Source of the DNA: Chitinophaga alhagiae
GTDB lineage: Bacteria > Bacteroidota > Bacteroidia > Chitinophagales > Chitinophagaceae
Direction of reading: 5' to 3'
Assembly (NCBI RefSeq): GCF_003568665.1
Contig: NZ_QXMH01000001.1
Location: 1,488,001-1,552,000 of the forward strand
DNA length: 64,000 nucleotides
Part shown: piece after piece, positions 17,709 through 25,715 of the stretch
Layout: each line of letters opens with the position of its first letter
Numbering within the stretch: the stretch's first letter is position 1
Translations under genes and position numbers: made by a program
Notes under the pieces: generated by a model
Seen by the model: the letters and a program-made list of their open reading frames with translations, nothing else
Database searches by the model: none
What the model was told of the DNA's origin: nothing

Positions 17709-19400
17709 ATGATGTACGACATCTTACAACTGAACGACATGCTCGTTCCCGAGCTGCTTGATATTGCAGAAAAACTGGATATTTCAAACCCAAAGAAACT
17801 CGACAAGCAAGCATTAATTTATAAAATACTAGATAAACAAGCCGTGATAGCATCAGAAGACCAACAAAGCAACGGAGACGAAAAGAAAACAAGAAAGCGG
17901 AAACCGGTCTCGAAAAAAGAAGAAGCACCACCAGCAGCACCGGCACCTGAAGAACCCGCTCCCTCCGAAGAAAAACCTTCCGCAAAAAAAGGCAAAAAAG
18001 CCGCCACCAAAACAACTACTCCCAAACCAGAACAAGAGCCCGAAGCACCCAAAAAACGTAAGCTCGATATAGATCTGGACATTCCCTCACTTACTTTTGA
18101 CGATGACGAAGACCTGGTGTTGCCGGCCTTGTCAGATGAGGAGGAGGAAGAGGAAGTTGTGTTGCAGGAGGAAGAGCCGGAAGATGATTTCGTAACCGTG
18201 CAGGAGCCTGTAATACAGCCGAAAGCCGCCGCCGGCCCGGCCAACAAGTATCCGAGCAAAAAAGAACCTCAATTCAACATTGAGTTTGACGGGGTGATAG
18301 TGAGCGAAGGCGTACTGGAAATGATGCCCGATGGCTATGGTTTCCTGCGCTCTTCAGACTATAACTACCTCAGCTCGCCCGACGATATTTATGTATCTCC
18401 CTCTCAGATCAAACTGTTTGGTCTCAAAACCGGCGATACCGTACGCGGCAGCGTGCGCCCGCCGAAAGAAGGAGAAAAATACTTTGCCCTGCTGAAGGTG
18501 GAAACCATCAATGGCAAGTCTCCCGAAGAGGTGCGCGACCGCGTACCGTTCGATTACCTGACGCCGCTGTTCCCCTTTGAAAAGCTGACGCTCACCACCA
18601 CGTCCAACAACTATTCTACCCGTATCATGGACATGTTTACGCCCATTGGTAAGGGGCAGCGCGGCCTCATTGTAGCGCAGCCGAAAGTAGGTAAAACGAT
18701 GTTGCTGAAAGAAGTGGCCAACGCTATTGCCACCAACCACCCGGAAATTTACCTGATGGTAGTGCTGATAGACGAGCGCCCGGAAGAGGTGACAGACATG
18801 GAGCGCAGCGTGAAAGCGGAAGTGATTGCTTCTACCTTTGACGAGCCCGCCGAAAAACACGTGAAAGTATCTGCCATAGCCCTCCAAAAAGCAAAACGGC
18901 TGGTAGAATGCGGCCACGATGTGGTGATCCTGCTGGACTCCATTACCCGCCTGGCCCGTGCCCATAATACCGTGGCGCCCGCTTCCGGCAAGGTGTTGAG
19001 CGGTGGTGTGGAAGCCAATGCCATGCAGAAACCTAAACAGTTCTTCGGCGCCGCCCGCAAGATAGAGAACGGCGGCTCGCTTACCATACTGGCTACCGCT
19101 TTGATAGATACCGGCTCCAAAATGGACGAGGTGATCTTTGAAGAGTTCAAAGGTACCGGTAACATGGAACTGGCGCTTGACCGCAGGCTGGCTAACCGCC
19201 GCATCTTCCCGGCTATTGACGTTACCGCGTCTTCTACCCGCCGCGATGACCTGCTGCTGGAAAAAGAAATGCTGCAACGTATTTACATCCTGCGCAATCA
19301 CCTGGCAGACATGAATACGGAAGAAACCATGAACTTCATGCTGCAGCATATGAGAGGCACCCGCAACAACGAAGAGTTCCTCATTACCATGAACAGGTAA
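17709..19400 (+). CDS. rho: Transcription termination factor Rho with large charged insertion
   Basis: 563 residues (E. coli Rho is about 420). The N-terminal Rho_N SAP-like helix domain ([22 protein letters not shown]) is followed by a low-complexity region at about residues 50-190, first Lys/Pro/Ala then Asp/Glu rich, then the RNA-binding OB fold ([15 protein letters not shown]). The ATPase domain has Walker A QPKVGKT at residues 324-330 and the Q-loop region [27 protein letters not shown]. Hexameric RNA helicase. The insertion is usual in Bacteroidota. ATG 17712 is an equal start. Confidence 0.97.
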   Translation: MMYDILQLNDMLVPELLDIAEKLDISNPKKLDKQALIYKILDKQAVIASEDQQSNGDEKKTRKRKPVSKKEEAPPAAPAPEEPAPSEEKPSAKKGKKAATKTTTPKPEQEPEAPKKRKLDIDLDIPSLTFDDDEDLVLPALSDEEEEEEVVLQEEEPEDDFVTVQEPVIQPKAAAGPANKYPSKKEPQFNIEFDGVIVSEGVLEMMPDGYGFLRSSDYNYLSSPDDIYVSPSQIKLFGLKTGDTVRGSVRPPKEGEKYFALLKVETINGKSPEEVRDRVPFDYLTPLFPFEKLTLTTTSNNYSTRIMDMFTPIGKGQRGLIVAQPKVGKTMLLKEVANAIATNHPEIYLMVVLIDERPEEVTDMERSVKAEVIASTFDEPAEKHVKVSAIALQKAKRLVECGHDVVILLDSITRLARAHNTVAPASGKVLSGGVEANAMQKPKQFFGAARKIENGGSLTILATALIDTGSKMDEVIFEEFKGTGNMELALDRRLANRRIFPAIDVTASSTRRDDLLLEKEMLQRIYILRNHLADMNTEETMNFMLQHMRGTRNNEEFLITMNR

Positions 19401-19420
19401 CTATACCACGATGTGATATA

Positions 19421-19458
19421 AAAAGGGCTGTTACGCGATGGTGTAACAGCCCTTTTTT
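19421..19458 (+). terminator. rho terminator
   Basis: Arms AAAAGGGCTGTTAC and GTAACAGCCCTTTT with a T run, 20 nt after the rho stop. On the minus strand it also follows the small lipoprotein gene. Confidence 0.88.
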
Positions 19459-19465
19459 CTTCAAT

Positions 19466-19747
19466 TCATGTGCCTGTGTTTATCTGTGCGGGTATGCTAT
19501 GGTCAAGATCAACGTGATGCTGCCCGTTCACCGGCGGAGTTTGCGGTGAAGAGGGCGGCGGTGGCGGTGGTGTTGATGGCGGTTCAGACGGCGGCGGCGG
19601 TGCTGGTGTTGACGGTTCATTCGGCATCGCCGGGTTTTCCGGCGGTGGCGTAGTCGGATCATCTGGCATGTTTCTTTGCGATGCGCAGCTTGCTGCTAAA
19701 AATAACAGTGCAATAGCAGCGGCCTGAAGTTTTCTCGAATTTTTCAT
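19466..19747 (-). CDS. Small proline-rich lipoprotein
   Basis: 93 residues from ATG 19747 (MKNSRKLQAAA). Signal peptide with lipobox LAASC, mature N-terminus at the Cys near residue 21. Almost all of the mature part is Pro/Ser/Thr/Glu rich (runs such as PPPPSEPPSTPPPPPP) and likely extended. No recognised domain. Lies 10 nt downstream of a second small lipoprotein gene on the same strand. Confidence 0.6.
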   Translation of the reverse strand: MKNSRKLQAAAIALLFLAASCASQRNMPDDPTTPPPENPAMPNEPSTPAPPPPSEPPSTPPPPPPSSPQTPPVNGQHHVDLDHSIPAQINTGT

Positions 19748-19757
19748 GGTTAAAATT

Positions 19758-19937
19758 TTAATGCTGCTTCTTGCGCTGTCCCGGTGCAAATGGCTTGGCA
19801 GATTTTGTACCATACATCTTCTTTGCCTGTCCCGGCGGGACCCGCTTGCCGGAGGCGTCGTGATATACGGTGCAACTGCTTAACAATACGCCCAAAACAA
19901 GCATTAACAGCAGGTGTATCCGGTTTACTTTCATCAT
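19758..19937 (-). CDS. Small lipoprotein with PGQxKK repeats
   Basis: 59 residues from ATG 19937 (MMKVNRIHLLL). Lipobox LLSSC near residue 22. The mature part holds two related motifs, PPGQAKKMYGTKSAKP and APGQRKKQH. Similar small proteins occur in Bacteroidota, often annotated as hypothetical or, doubtfully, 'quinol oxidase subunit 4'. Basic C-terminus. Co-directional with the Pro-rich lipoprotein. Function unknown. Confidence 0.6.
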   Translation of the reverse strand: MMKVNRIHLLLMLVLGVLLSSCTVYHDASGKRVPPGQAKKMYGTKSAKPFAPGQRKKQH

Positions 19938-20042
19938 TAGGTTGTTCTGTATTATGCCATCCAAAACTCTGCCAAACTGTGCCGGAAACAAAAAAGGCAT
20001 TGCCGCAGCGCGACAATGCCTTTGTAAATAATTCTAATATTA

Positions 20043-20663
20043 TTAGAACAACCAGGAAACGCCCACCTGGAATTGTTTGGTGAAAGAGAAATCAAAAGTA
20101 CTGGTGGTAGTTTTGGGAGTACCAGCCGGTTGAGCCTTTTCTGTTTCGGTACGGTAAGTGATGCCGCCGAATACGCCTTCCAGCATGAAACGTTTGGTCA
20201 CAAAGTAAGTGATACCAGGCAGTACATTGGCTTCCAGGGTGTTCAGAGACGCAGTTTTTGTGTCATCTGCTTTCACGGAACCAAAACCGTAAGAAACATT
20301 GGCCTCACCGAAGATAGCTACTTTGGATTCGCCCAGCATGTGGTAGTTACGCACAAATATACCGGGGGCAATCAGGTGGCTCTTGATTTTTGTAGTAGTA
20401 CCGGCGTCTACGTCCTTAATATTGGCAAAACCCGCGTCTACAAATACACCTACCATCCATTTGTCAGAAAGGGCATAACCAACCTTGGGGCTGATGTTGA
20501 AAGTAGTGGTAGTGGTTTTGTCATCAGAACCATCTACTTTGTCAGGAGTGGTGGAAGTAACACCTACATTGCCACCTACCAGGAAGTCACCTTTCTGAAC
20601 CTGAGCTTTTGCAAACTGGGTACCAACCAGGCCCAAAACGGCCATAACGATCATTTTTTTCAT
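20043..20663 (-). CDS. Outer-membrane beta-barrel protein (OmpA/porin-like barrel)
   Basis: 206 residues. Signal peptide to about residue 20 (ends FAKA). The mature part has alternating hydrophobic strands (FLVGGNVGVTS, FNISPKVGYAL, MVGVFVDAGFA and so on) and ends with a terminal aromatic residue (VGVSWLF), the recognition signal for outer-membrane barrel insertion. About eight strands. No ligand-specific motif. Lies downstream of the TetR gene on the same strand, 113 nt away. Confidence 0.8.
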   Translation of the reverse strand: MKKMIVMAVLGLVGTQFAKAQVQKGDFLVGGNVGVTSTTPDKVDGSDDKTTTTTFNISPKVGYALSDKWMVGVFVDAGFANIKDVDAGTTTKIKSHLIAPGIFVRNYHMLGESKVAIFGEANVSYGFGSVKADDTKTASLNTLEANVLPGITYFVTKRFMLEGVFGGITYRTETEKAQPAGTPKTTTSTFDFSFTKQFQVGVSWLF

Positions 20664-20776
20664 CTGTCGTACAATTTAAATTTGATATGTCAATAATTGA
20701 TTCTGCTAATTATGTTCTACATACATAATACTACTTAAGCGATTGGGGGAAGAAGAAGATGGCTGATGATGGGTTA

Positions 20777-21385
20777 CTATTTCAATCCCTGGAAAAAGAT
20801 GGTCAGTACCGCCCTTTCCCGGCTCATGAATTCTTTGATATTATCTGAATTTTGAAGTTCAAAACCTGCGGCCTGCCATTTGCACCATATCACCCACAAA
20901 CCAAACAACACATGCACCAACAGATCGGCCGTTTTTTCCGGGTCGTGCTGTACCGCTATTTCTCCCAGGGCTTTCCCCTTGCGGATCCATGCAGATAAAA
21001 AGCTGATCTCCGACTGGTGTACCAGGTCCCCCACCTGCCGCATAAGGCTGCTGGGCTTGTCACTCACCCACTCATGGATGCCGAACAGAAAATGGTAGTC
21101 CAGTAAAATCCTTTCCTTGACTGACAGGTATTTCTCCATCACCTCCTTTACGGACGCCGCACTTTCAAGTGTAGCACTGACATCTGTAAAACATTGTGAC
21201 ACAATTCTTTCAATCACTGCCACATAGATCCTATCTTTGTCAGGAAAGTAGTAATACAAAGAGCCTTTCGATATCTCCAGGTCCCGGGCAATTTCTTCCA
21301 TGGTGGTCTTTGCCAGGCCAAAGCGCTTGAAACGCCTTAGCGCAGCTTCCAGTATCACTTCCCTTTTTTGATCCTGTTCCGCCAT
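20777..21385 (-). CDS. TetR/AcrR family regulator
   Basis: 202 residues. N-terminal helix-turn-helix at about residues 8-55 (ILEAALRRFKRFGLAKTTMEEIARDLEISKGSLYYYF). The C-terminal ligand domain has no recognisable specificity. The promoter region has an inverted repeat overlapping the -7 box, suggesting autoregulation. Target could include the downstream barrel protein; not shown by sequence. Confidence 0.93.
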   Translation of the reverse strand: MAEQDQKREVILEAALRRFKRFGLAKTTMEEIARDLEISKGSLYYYFPDKDRIYVAVIERIVSQCFTDVSATLESAASVKEVMEKYLSVKERILLDYHFLFGIHEWVSDKPSSLMRQVGDLVHQSEISFLSAWIRKGKALGEIAVQHDPEKTADLLVHVLFGLWVIWCKWQAAGFELQNSDNIKEFMSRERAVLTIFFQGLK

Positions 21386-21414
21386 GTCGGAATTGCAAAG
21401 AACCGTTTGACTTT

Positions 21415-21431
21415 TTGACTTTGCGGGTCAA
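21415..21431. promoter_or_regulatory. Candidate TetR operator
   Basis: Inverted repeat TTGAC-N7-GTCAA at 21415-21419 and 21427-21431, with another TTGAC at 21407-21411. It overlaps the first bases of the tetR -7 box, so a bound repressor would block its own promoter. Confidence 0.45.
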
Positions 21432-21457
21432 ATGTACACCCTTTTTTGGAACAGCAA
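21429..21457 (-). promoter_or_regulatory. tetR promoter
   Basis: Minus strand TTG (21455-21457), 18-nt spacer, TACATTTG (21429-21436). Exact -7 consensus, about 44 nt from the ATG. Confidence 0.6.
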
Positions 21458-21716
21458 AAAGAATTTTCTCCGGATTTATAAAGAACTACAGAAATTGTAA
21501 TGCATAACACAATTGTGATGCAAACATAAAGAAATATTTAATACTTATATATGTAAATGAAAAAAGAATTGTTAAAACCGCGGGGCACGGGGTTTTAATA
21601 GAAACAACACGAGGGGAAGGAAGAAATTTGAATTTATCGAGGTAAAAAGAGCGGCCCCGCGGTGCACCGGGGGCCGCGTTGGCCGGTGATAGCAGGCGCC
21701 GGTACACGGAGGCAAT
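21458..21716. other. Intergenic region, no gene seen
   Basis: AT-rich first half with a minus-strand TATGTTTG box at 21521-21528. The second half has two GC-rich stem-loops: AAAACC/GGTTTT around 21575-21600 and GCGGCCCC/GGGGGCCGC at about 21651-21678. An open frame here (21486-21707, minus) has no family resemblance and was not called. A small RNA is possible. Confidence 0.4.
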
Positions 21717-21744
21717 AAAAAGGGCCGCAGCAGCAGCCCTTTTT
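21717..21744. terminator. Terminator of the DHS-like gene
   Basis: AAAAAGGGC and GCCCTTTTT arms with a GCAGCA loop, 41 nt past the stop of the minus-strand gene; T tract on both strands. Confidence 0.75.
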
Positions 21745-21784
21745 GATCTATTTCAGCCGGTTGCCCGGCACAATAATAAAATCC

Positions 21785-22759
21785 TTACCAGCCCAGCAAA
21801 TAAGCGAAAATCAGCGGCGCTACAATGGTAGCGTCAGACTCTATCACAAACTTGGGAGTATGAATGTCCAGCTTGCCCCAGGTGATCTTTTCGTTGGGCA
21901 CAGCGCCAGAGTAGGAACCGTAAGAGGTAGTGGAGTCGGATATCTGGCAGAAGTAGCTCCAGAAGGGCACGTCTGTCCATTCCAGGTCCTGGTACATCAT
22001 GGGCACCACGCAAATGGGGAAGTCTCCCGCAATACCGCCGCCGATCTGGAAAAAGCCTACGCCTTTACCACCGGAGTTTTTACGGTACCAGTCGCTCAGC
22101 TCCACCATGTACTCAATACCGCTCTTCATGGTAGATGCTTTCAGTTCTCCCTTGATGCAATAAGAGGCAAAGATGTTGCCCATCGTACTATCTTCCCAGC
22201 CCGGTACTACAATGGGAATGTTCTTTTCCGCCGCGGCCAGCATCCAGCTGTTTTTGGGGTCTATTTCGTAGTGCTCTTTCATGACGCCGCTAAGCAGCAG
22301 CTTGTACATGTATTCATGCGGGAAATAGCGTTCTCCCTTGCTTTCGGCATCTTTCCAGATCTTGTGGATATGCTGCTGTATGCGGCGGAAGGCCTCTTCT
22401 TCCGGAATACAGGTATCCGTTACCCGGTTAAAACCGCCTTCCAGCAGCTCCCACTCGTCTTGCGGGTTCAGGTCACGGTAATGGGGTACGCGTTTGTAAT
22501 GGGTGTGGGCTACCAGGTTCATGATATCCTCTTCCAGGTTGGCACCGGTGCAGGAGATAATGTCAACTTTACCGGCGCGGATCATTTCCGCGAAAGAGAT
22601 GCCCAGTTCAGCCGTACTCATGGCGCCTGCAAGGGTTACCATCATTTTACCACCTTCCAGCAAATGCGTTTCGTAGCCTTTGGCCGCGTCTACCAGGGCC
22701 GCCGCGTTGAAGTGGCGGTAATGGTGCTGGATAAACTGAGAAATCGGTCCTTTATTCAT
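21785..22759 (-). CDS. Deoxyhypusine synthase-like protein
   Basis: 324 residues from ATG 22759; the open frame continues to 22804 but crosses the promoter box at 22782-22789, so the shorter start is preferred. Eukaryotic and archaeal homologues transfer aminobutyl from spermidine to eIF5A using a catalytic Lys in a WGK motif. Here the motif is ITWGKLDI with K296, and the NAD-binding segments (LAGAMSTAELG, SCTGANLEED) are present, so chemistry is probably kept. Bacteria have no eIF5A hypusine, and related bacterial enzymes act in polyamine (homospermidine-type) metabolism; the true acceptor is unknown here. Monocistronic. Confidence 0.88.
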   Translation of the reverse strand: MNKGPISQFIQHHYRHFNAAALVDAAKGYETHLLEGGKMMVTLAGAMSTAELGISFAEMIRAGKVDIISCTGANLEEDIMNLVAHTHYKRVPHYRDLNPQDEWELLEGGFNRVTDTCIPEEEAFRRIQQHIHKIWKDAESKGERYFPHEYMYKLLLSGVMKEHYEIDPKNSWMLAAAEKNIPIVVPGWEDSTMGNIFASYCIKGELKASTMKSGIEYMVELSDWYRKNSGGKGVGFFQIGGGIAGDFPICVVPMMYQDLEWTDVPFWSYFCQISDSTTSYGSYSGAVPNEKITWGKLDIHTPKFVIESDATIVAPLIFAYLLGW

Positions 22760-22781
22760 AACAGTTAAATGTTTCAAACGG

Positions 22782-22789
22782 CAAAGGTA
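22782..22789 (-). promoter_or_regulatory. DHS-like gene -7 box
   Basis: Minus strand TACCTTTG, exact TAnnTTTG, 22 nt upstream of the ATG at 22759. Confidence 0.6.
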
Positions 22790-22821
22790 CAATAAAAGGT
22801 ACAAGATAAAGGGGCAAAAAG

Positions 22822-22852
22822 AAAACCGTTCCGGATGAACCGGAACGGTTTA
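22822..22852 (-). terminator. Terminator of the PepSY-like gene
   Basis: 12-bp perfect stem AAACCGTTCCGG / CCGGAACGGTTT, followed on the minus strand by a T-rich tract. Confidence 0.85.
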
Positions 22853-22900
22853 TACTGATCTAAAACTAAAACTAAAACCAGGTCGGCGAACGGCGTGCCG

Positions 22901-23347
22901 TTATGCTTTTCTTAATTTTTTCAGCGTTGACAAACCGCCTGATGAAGCGGCCTTCAAAACCGTCCAGTGTGTGTCGCTCTCCAGGGTGATCACGTAAGTG
23001 GTAGCCCCTTCTGATTCGTACTCCACAACGTTATGGATCTTCTGGTCAGGGAACTTCTTCATGAGCCGGGTAATTACGTTCAACGGCAGATCGCTGTCTG
23101 TAATGTACCGGGAAGTGGCCAGCAAGTTACCTTCCCTGTCAAAATGCGCAGTTACTTTAGATGACTTGATGGTAAACTTGGCAACATACTTGTCTGCCGT
23201 GGTGTACCAGGAAACATCGGAGGCTCCTACAAATTCTTTCTTGAATGCTTCCATTACCTTTTTGTTGTTAACGGTAGCGTCTCGTGCAAAAGTTGCACTA
23301 CTGCCCAATATGGCAGCAATGGTCAGAATGGCGATAAGTTTTTTCAT
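22901..23347 (-). CDS. Secreted PepSY-like small protein
   Basis: 148 residues with signal peptide (ends TFA, about residue 21). The mature part contains the 'SWYTTADKYVAKFTIKSSKVTAHFDREGN' type of hairpin typical of PepSY-like/DUF2874 proteins of Bacteroidota; the key pattern is WY...YVAKF...AHFD.EGNL. Probably periplasmic. Function unknown; such proteins are suggested to bind or inhibit other envelope proteins. Upstream the 400-nt gap to 23757 holds no other gene. Confidence 0.75.
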   Translation of the reverse strand: MKKLIAILTIAAILGSSATFARDATVNNKKVMEAFKKEFVGASDVSWYTTADKYVAKFTIKSSKVTAHFDREGNLLATSRYITDSDLPLNVITRLMKKFPDQKIHNVVEYESEGATTYVITLESDTHWTVLKAASSGGLSTLKKLRKA

Positions 23348-23756
23348 GGCGGAAAAATTTTATCCAGGTTATTTAAAATGTTTTGTCTGATTGACGATGT
23401 AAAAGTAGCAACAGGCGCAGCCGGCGCCAAGTGAATAGTTATGACTGGTTTACCAAGATTAATTCAATGTTATGCATGTTGCCCCGCATATATAAACGCA
23501 TCTAGCCAATACCCTTGAAACACTTGCCAGCAAAGGAGTTGATCGGAATCAGCAAATGTTGCACGGCTGAAGGTTAAGACTTTGTTAAAGTGGAATGCTG
23601 GTGACAACCGGTAGCATACAAACCTCTTTTTACGAAAGCGGACACCGTGTTCCAATACTGAACAGCCTCGTTATTTATCACTATCTTCGGAAAGCCGGCC
23701 CCGCCTGATTACCAGGTTATTGCCGCTCATTCAGGAACAATACCGCTCAACAGCCC
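23348..23756. other. Intergenic region, no gene seen
   Basis: Divergent promoters are expected. A near-consensus minus-strand box TACTTTTA lies at 23400-23407 for the PepSY-like gene. No terminator, repeat or RNA structure was recognised. A short minus open frame at 23470-23655 resembles nothing. Confidence 0.4.
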
Positions 23757-24335
23757 ATGAACTACCTAGCGCACGCATATTTTTCTTATCAAGACCCGTC
23801 CATTACGGCAGGGCAGATGATAGCGGACTTTGTAAAGGGAAAGCAGCTGTACACCTACCCCGCCCGCATTCAGCAGGGCATCCGCATGCACCGGGCGCTG
23901 GATGAGTATACAGACAGGCACCCCGCCACCCGCCGCGCCAAAGCCATTTTTCAGCCGGAGTGCGGGGCTTACGGGGGCGTGTTCATGGACGTGGTGTATG
24001 ATCATTACCTGGCCAATGATGAAACCCGCTTCAATGCTGACACGCTGACGCAGTTTGCGGCCACTGTATACGCCTTGCTGGAAGAACAGCACCACTTGTT
24101 GCCGCCCATGTTTCAGCAGGTGTTTGCCTATATGCGCACGCAAAACTGGCTGCTCCATTACCGGGAGTGGGATGGCATATTCAGCAGCTTCTCCGGTATA
24201 GTACGCCGCGCCAAATATTTCAAACGCCCGGCCACGGTGCCTTTTGCCGTGTTTGAAGAACACTACCTGACGCTGGGCGATTGCTACCGCGAGTTTTTCC
24301 CGGATGCGGAAACCTTTATGAAAGGCCAGTACTGA
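23757..24335 (+). CDS. Acyl carrier protein phosphodiesterase (AcpH family)
   Basis: 192 residues. Start MNYLAHAYFSYQDPSITAGQMIADFVKGK and the following HRALDEYTDRHP are characteristic; His and Asp residues of the HD-like metal site are present (MDVVYDHYL). Removes the phosphopantetheine arm from holo-ACP. A strong tandem repeat begins 17 nt after its stop. Confidence 0.88.
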   Translation: MNYLAHAYFSYQDPSITAGQMIADFVKGKQLYTYPARIQQGIRMHRALDEYTDRHPATRRAKAIFQPECGAYGGVFMDVVYDHYLANDETRFNADTLTQFAATVYALLEEQHHLLPPMFQQVFAYMRTQNWLLHYREWDGIFSSFSGIVRRAKYFKRPATVPFAVFEEHYLTLGDCYREFFPDAETFMKGQY

Positions 24336-24351
24336 TCTCCTTTTATAAGGA

Positions 24352-24515
24352 CATGTCAGGCCCTTGCACCGGGGTTGAAAGGCCGGCGGCGGCATATCAG
24401 GCCTTTGCGCCGGGGGTGAAAAACCGGCGGCAACATACCAAGCCCTTGCGCCGGGGGTGAAAAGCCGGCGGCAACATACCAAGCCCTTGCGCCGGGGTTG
24501 AAAAGCTGGCGGCGG
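24352..24515. repeat. Tandem array, four units of 41 bp
   Basis: Units start at 24352, 24393, 24434 and 24475, each with the pattern CAT-n-TCAGGCC / TTGCGCCGGGG / TGAAA / CCGGCGGC. Units 3 and 4 are nearly identical, units 1 and 2 are more diverged. The period is not a multiple of three, so it is not a coding repeat. GC-rich, between the ACP phosphodiesterase and DUF2911 genes. 24516-24685 holds no gene. Confidence 0.9.
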
Positions 24516-24685
24516 GCAACTCCCCGCCCCCCCGCCCTCAAAACCGGGGCGGCGGCAATCTAAAATAGGGGTACCGGCGCCCCGGCGCGTCTGTCTACAC
24601 CTGCCGCACCGCATTTTGAGGATTTTCCGAAAAACGCGTAGGTTTGGGGCAAATTTGACCCGCAATTCAAAAAGTAAAGACAGTT

Positions 24686-25297
24686 ATGAATACAGTAAAA
24701 AAGCTAGTTGCCATAGTATGCCTGGCGGTTGCCACCCAGGCAGCCTTTGCGCAGGAAAAGAAATTACCGCCGGTAGACCCCAGCCCCATGGACATGGCCT
24801 ATTACCCGGTGATGTACCCTTATGTATGCAAGGTGAAAGGTGAGCCCGGCATGCTGGTGGCCCGGGCCGTGTTCAGCCGCCCGCAGAAAAAAGGCCGGCC
24901 TATTTTCGGCAACCTGGTGGAATACGGCAAGGTATGGCGCCTCGGCGCTAATGAGGCCACGGAAATTGAATTTTTCAGGCCGGTGACCATTGGCGGCAAA
25001 CTGGTGCCTAAAGGCCGGTATACGCTCTATGCCATTCCCAATGAAACAAAATGGACCGTTATCCTCAACAAACAAACGGACATCTGGGGCGCCTATAAAT
25101 ATGAACAAAACCTTGACCTGCTGCGTACGGACGTGCCCGTAGCCGCCAATGACGAAGAGCTGGAAGCCTTCAGCATGGTATTTGAAAAGGCCTCCTACGG
25201 CGCCAACCTGCTGATGGGGTGGGACAAAACGCTGGTCAGTCTCCCCATCCGCTGGTCTGAATCAGCCGGGGCGCCCACTGCCAGGAAAAAGAAATAA
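24686..25297 (+). CDS. DUF2911 domain-containing secreted protein
   Basis: 203 residues. Signal peptide to about residue 22 (AAFAQ). Core of the family: ARAVFSRPQKKGRPIFGNLVEYGKVWRLGANEATEIEF, then GKLVPKGRYTLYAIPNETKWTVILNK (key residues only: SRP, GRxIFG, WRxGANE, GxYTLYxIP). Found mainly in Bacteroidota; function unknown. Single gene with its own terminator. Confidence 0.88.
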   Translation: MNTVKKLVAIVCLAVATQAAFAQEKKLPPVDPSPMDMAYYPVMYPYVCKVKGEPGMLVARAVFSRPQKKGRPIFGNLVEYGKVWRLGANEATEIEFFRPVTIGGKLVPKGRYTLYAIPNETKWTVILNKQTDIWGAYKYEQNLDLLRTDVPVAANDEELEAFSMVFEKASYGANLLMGWDKTLVSLPIRWSESAGAPTARKKK

Positions 25298-25325
25298 TCC
25301 GCTGCAAATCAGTTAATAATCAAAT

Positions 25326-25357
25326 GGGCAGGCCACAAAGTGGCCTGCCCATTTTTA
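25326..25357 (+). terminator. Terminator of the DUF2911 gene
   Basis: 11-bp perfect stem GGGCAGGCCAC / GTGGCCTGCCC, AAA loop, then ATTTTT. Confidence 0.88.
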
Positions 25358-25391
25358 TAATGTTGCAAGCCCGGGCTTGCATTGGCGTCAT

Positions 25392-25451
25392 AAAAAAAGG
25401 CGGTAAGAATACCGCCTTCAGAAATTTTAACCATATCCTATGAAAAACCTA
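25392..25451 (-). ncRNA. Dispersed hairpin element, copy A
   Basis: Hairpin GGCGGTA-AGAA-TACCGCC at 25399-25416 with an A tract before it on the plus strand (T tract on minus), then the core TTTTAACCATATCCTATGAA and AAACC to 25450. Read on the minus strand: near-consensus -7 box TAATTTTA, core, intrinsic terminator. Flanking similarity to copy C continues to about 25530 on the plus strand. Orientation and function are inferred. Confidence 0.55.
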
Positions 25452-25682
25452 CGGTAAAATTAAGGCAACAGCAGTTACGGGAAAACCCGTTTCTGGTGAA
25501 CGCATCAAATTTCCTCGTAAGTGCCGGGATATGGAAGGTATGATGCCAGGCAGGCCCTGGAATCCCCGCAAATGCCCGTAGTAATTGAACTACAGCGTAT
25601 CCGTACTACTACGTACGTGTGATGTGATAACTACGTATATGCGTGCCGCGGGGCCGTTATGAGGGGCCAACGCCAAATTCCG

Positions 25683-25690
25683 TACCTTTG
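25683..25690 (+). promoter_or_regulatory. -7 box of the gamma-synthase gene
   Basis: TACCTTTG, exact TAnnTTTG, 25 nt before the ATG at 25716. No TTG at -33. The region 25452-25682 upstream holds no gene. Confidence 0.6.
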
Positions 25691-25715
25691 CCATTCCCAT
25701 AAAATATAGCAAACC

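Noticed and set aside
21486..21707. 73-codon minus-strand frame upstream of tetR
   Set aside because: No family resemblance; composition changes abruptly from GC-rich to AT-rich within it.
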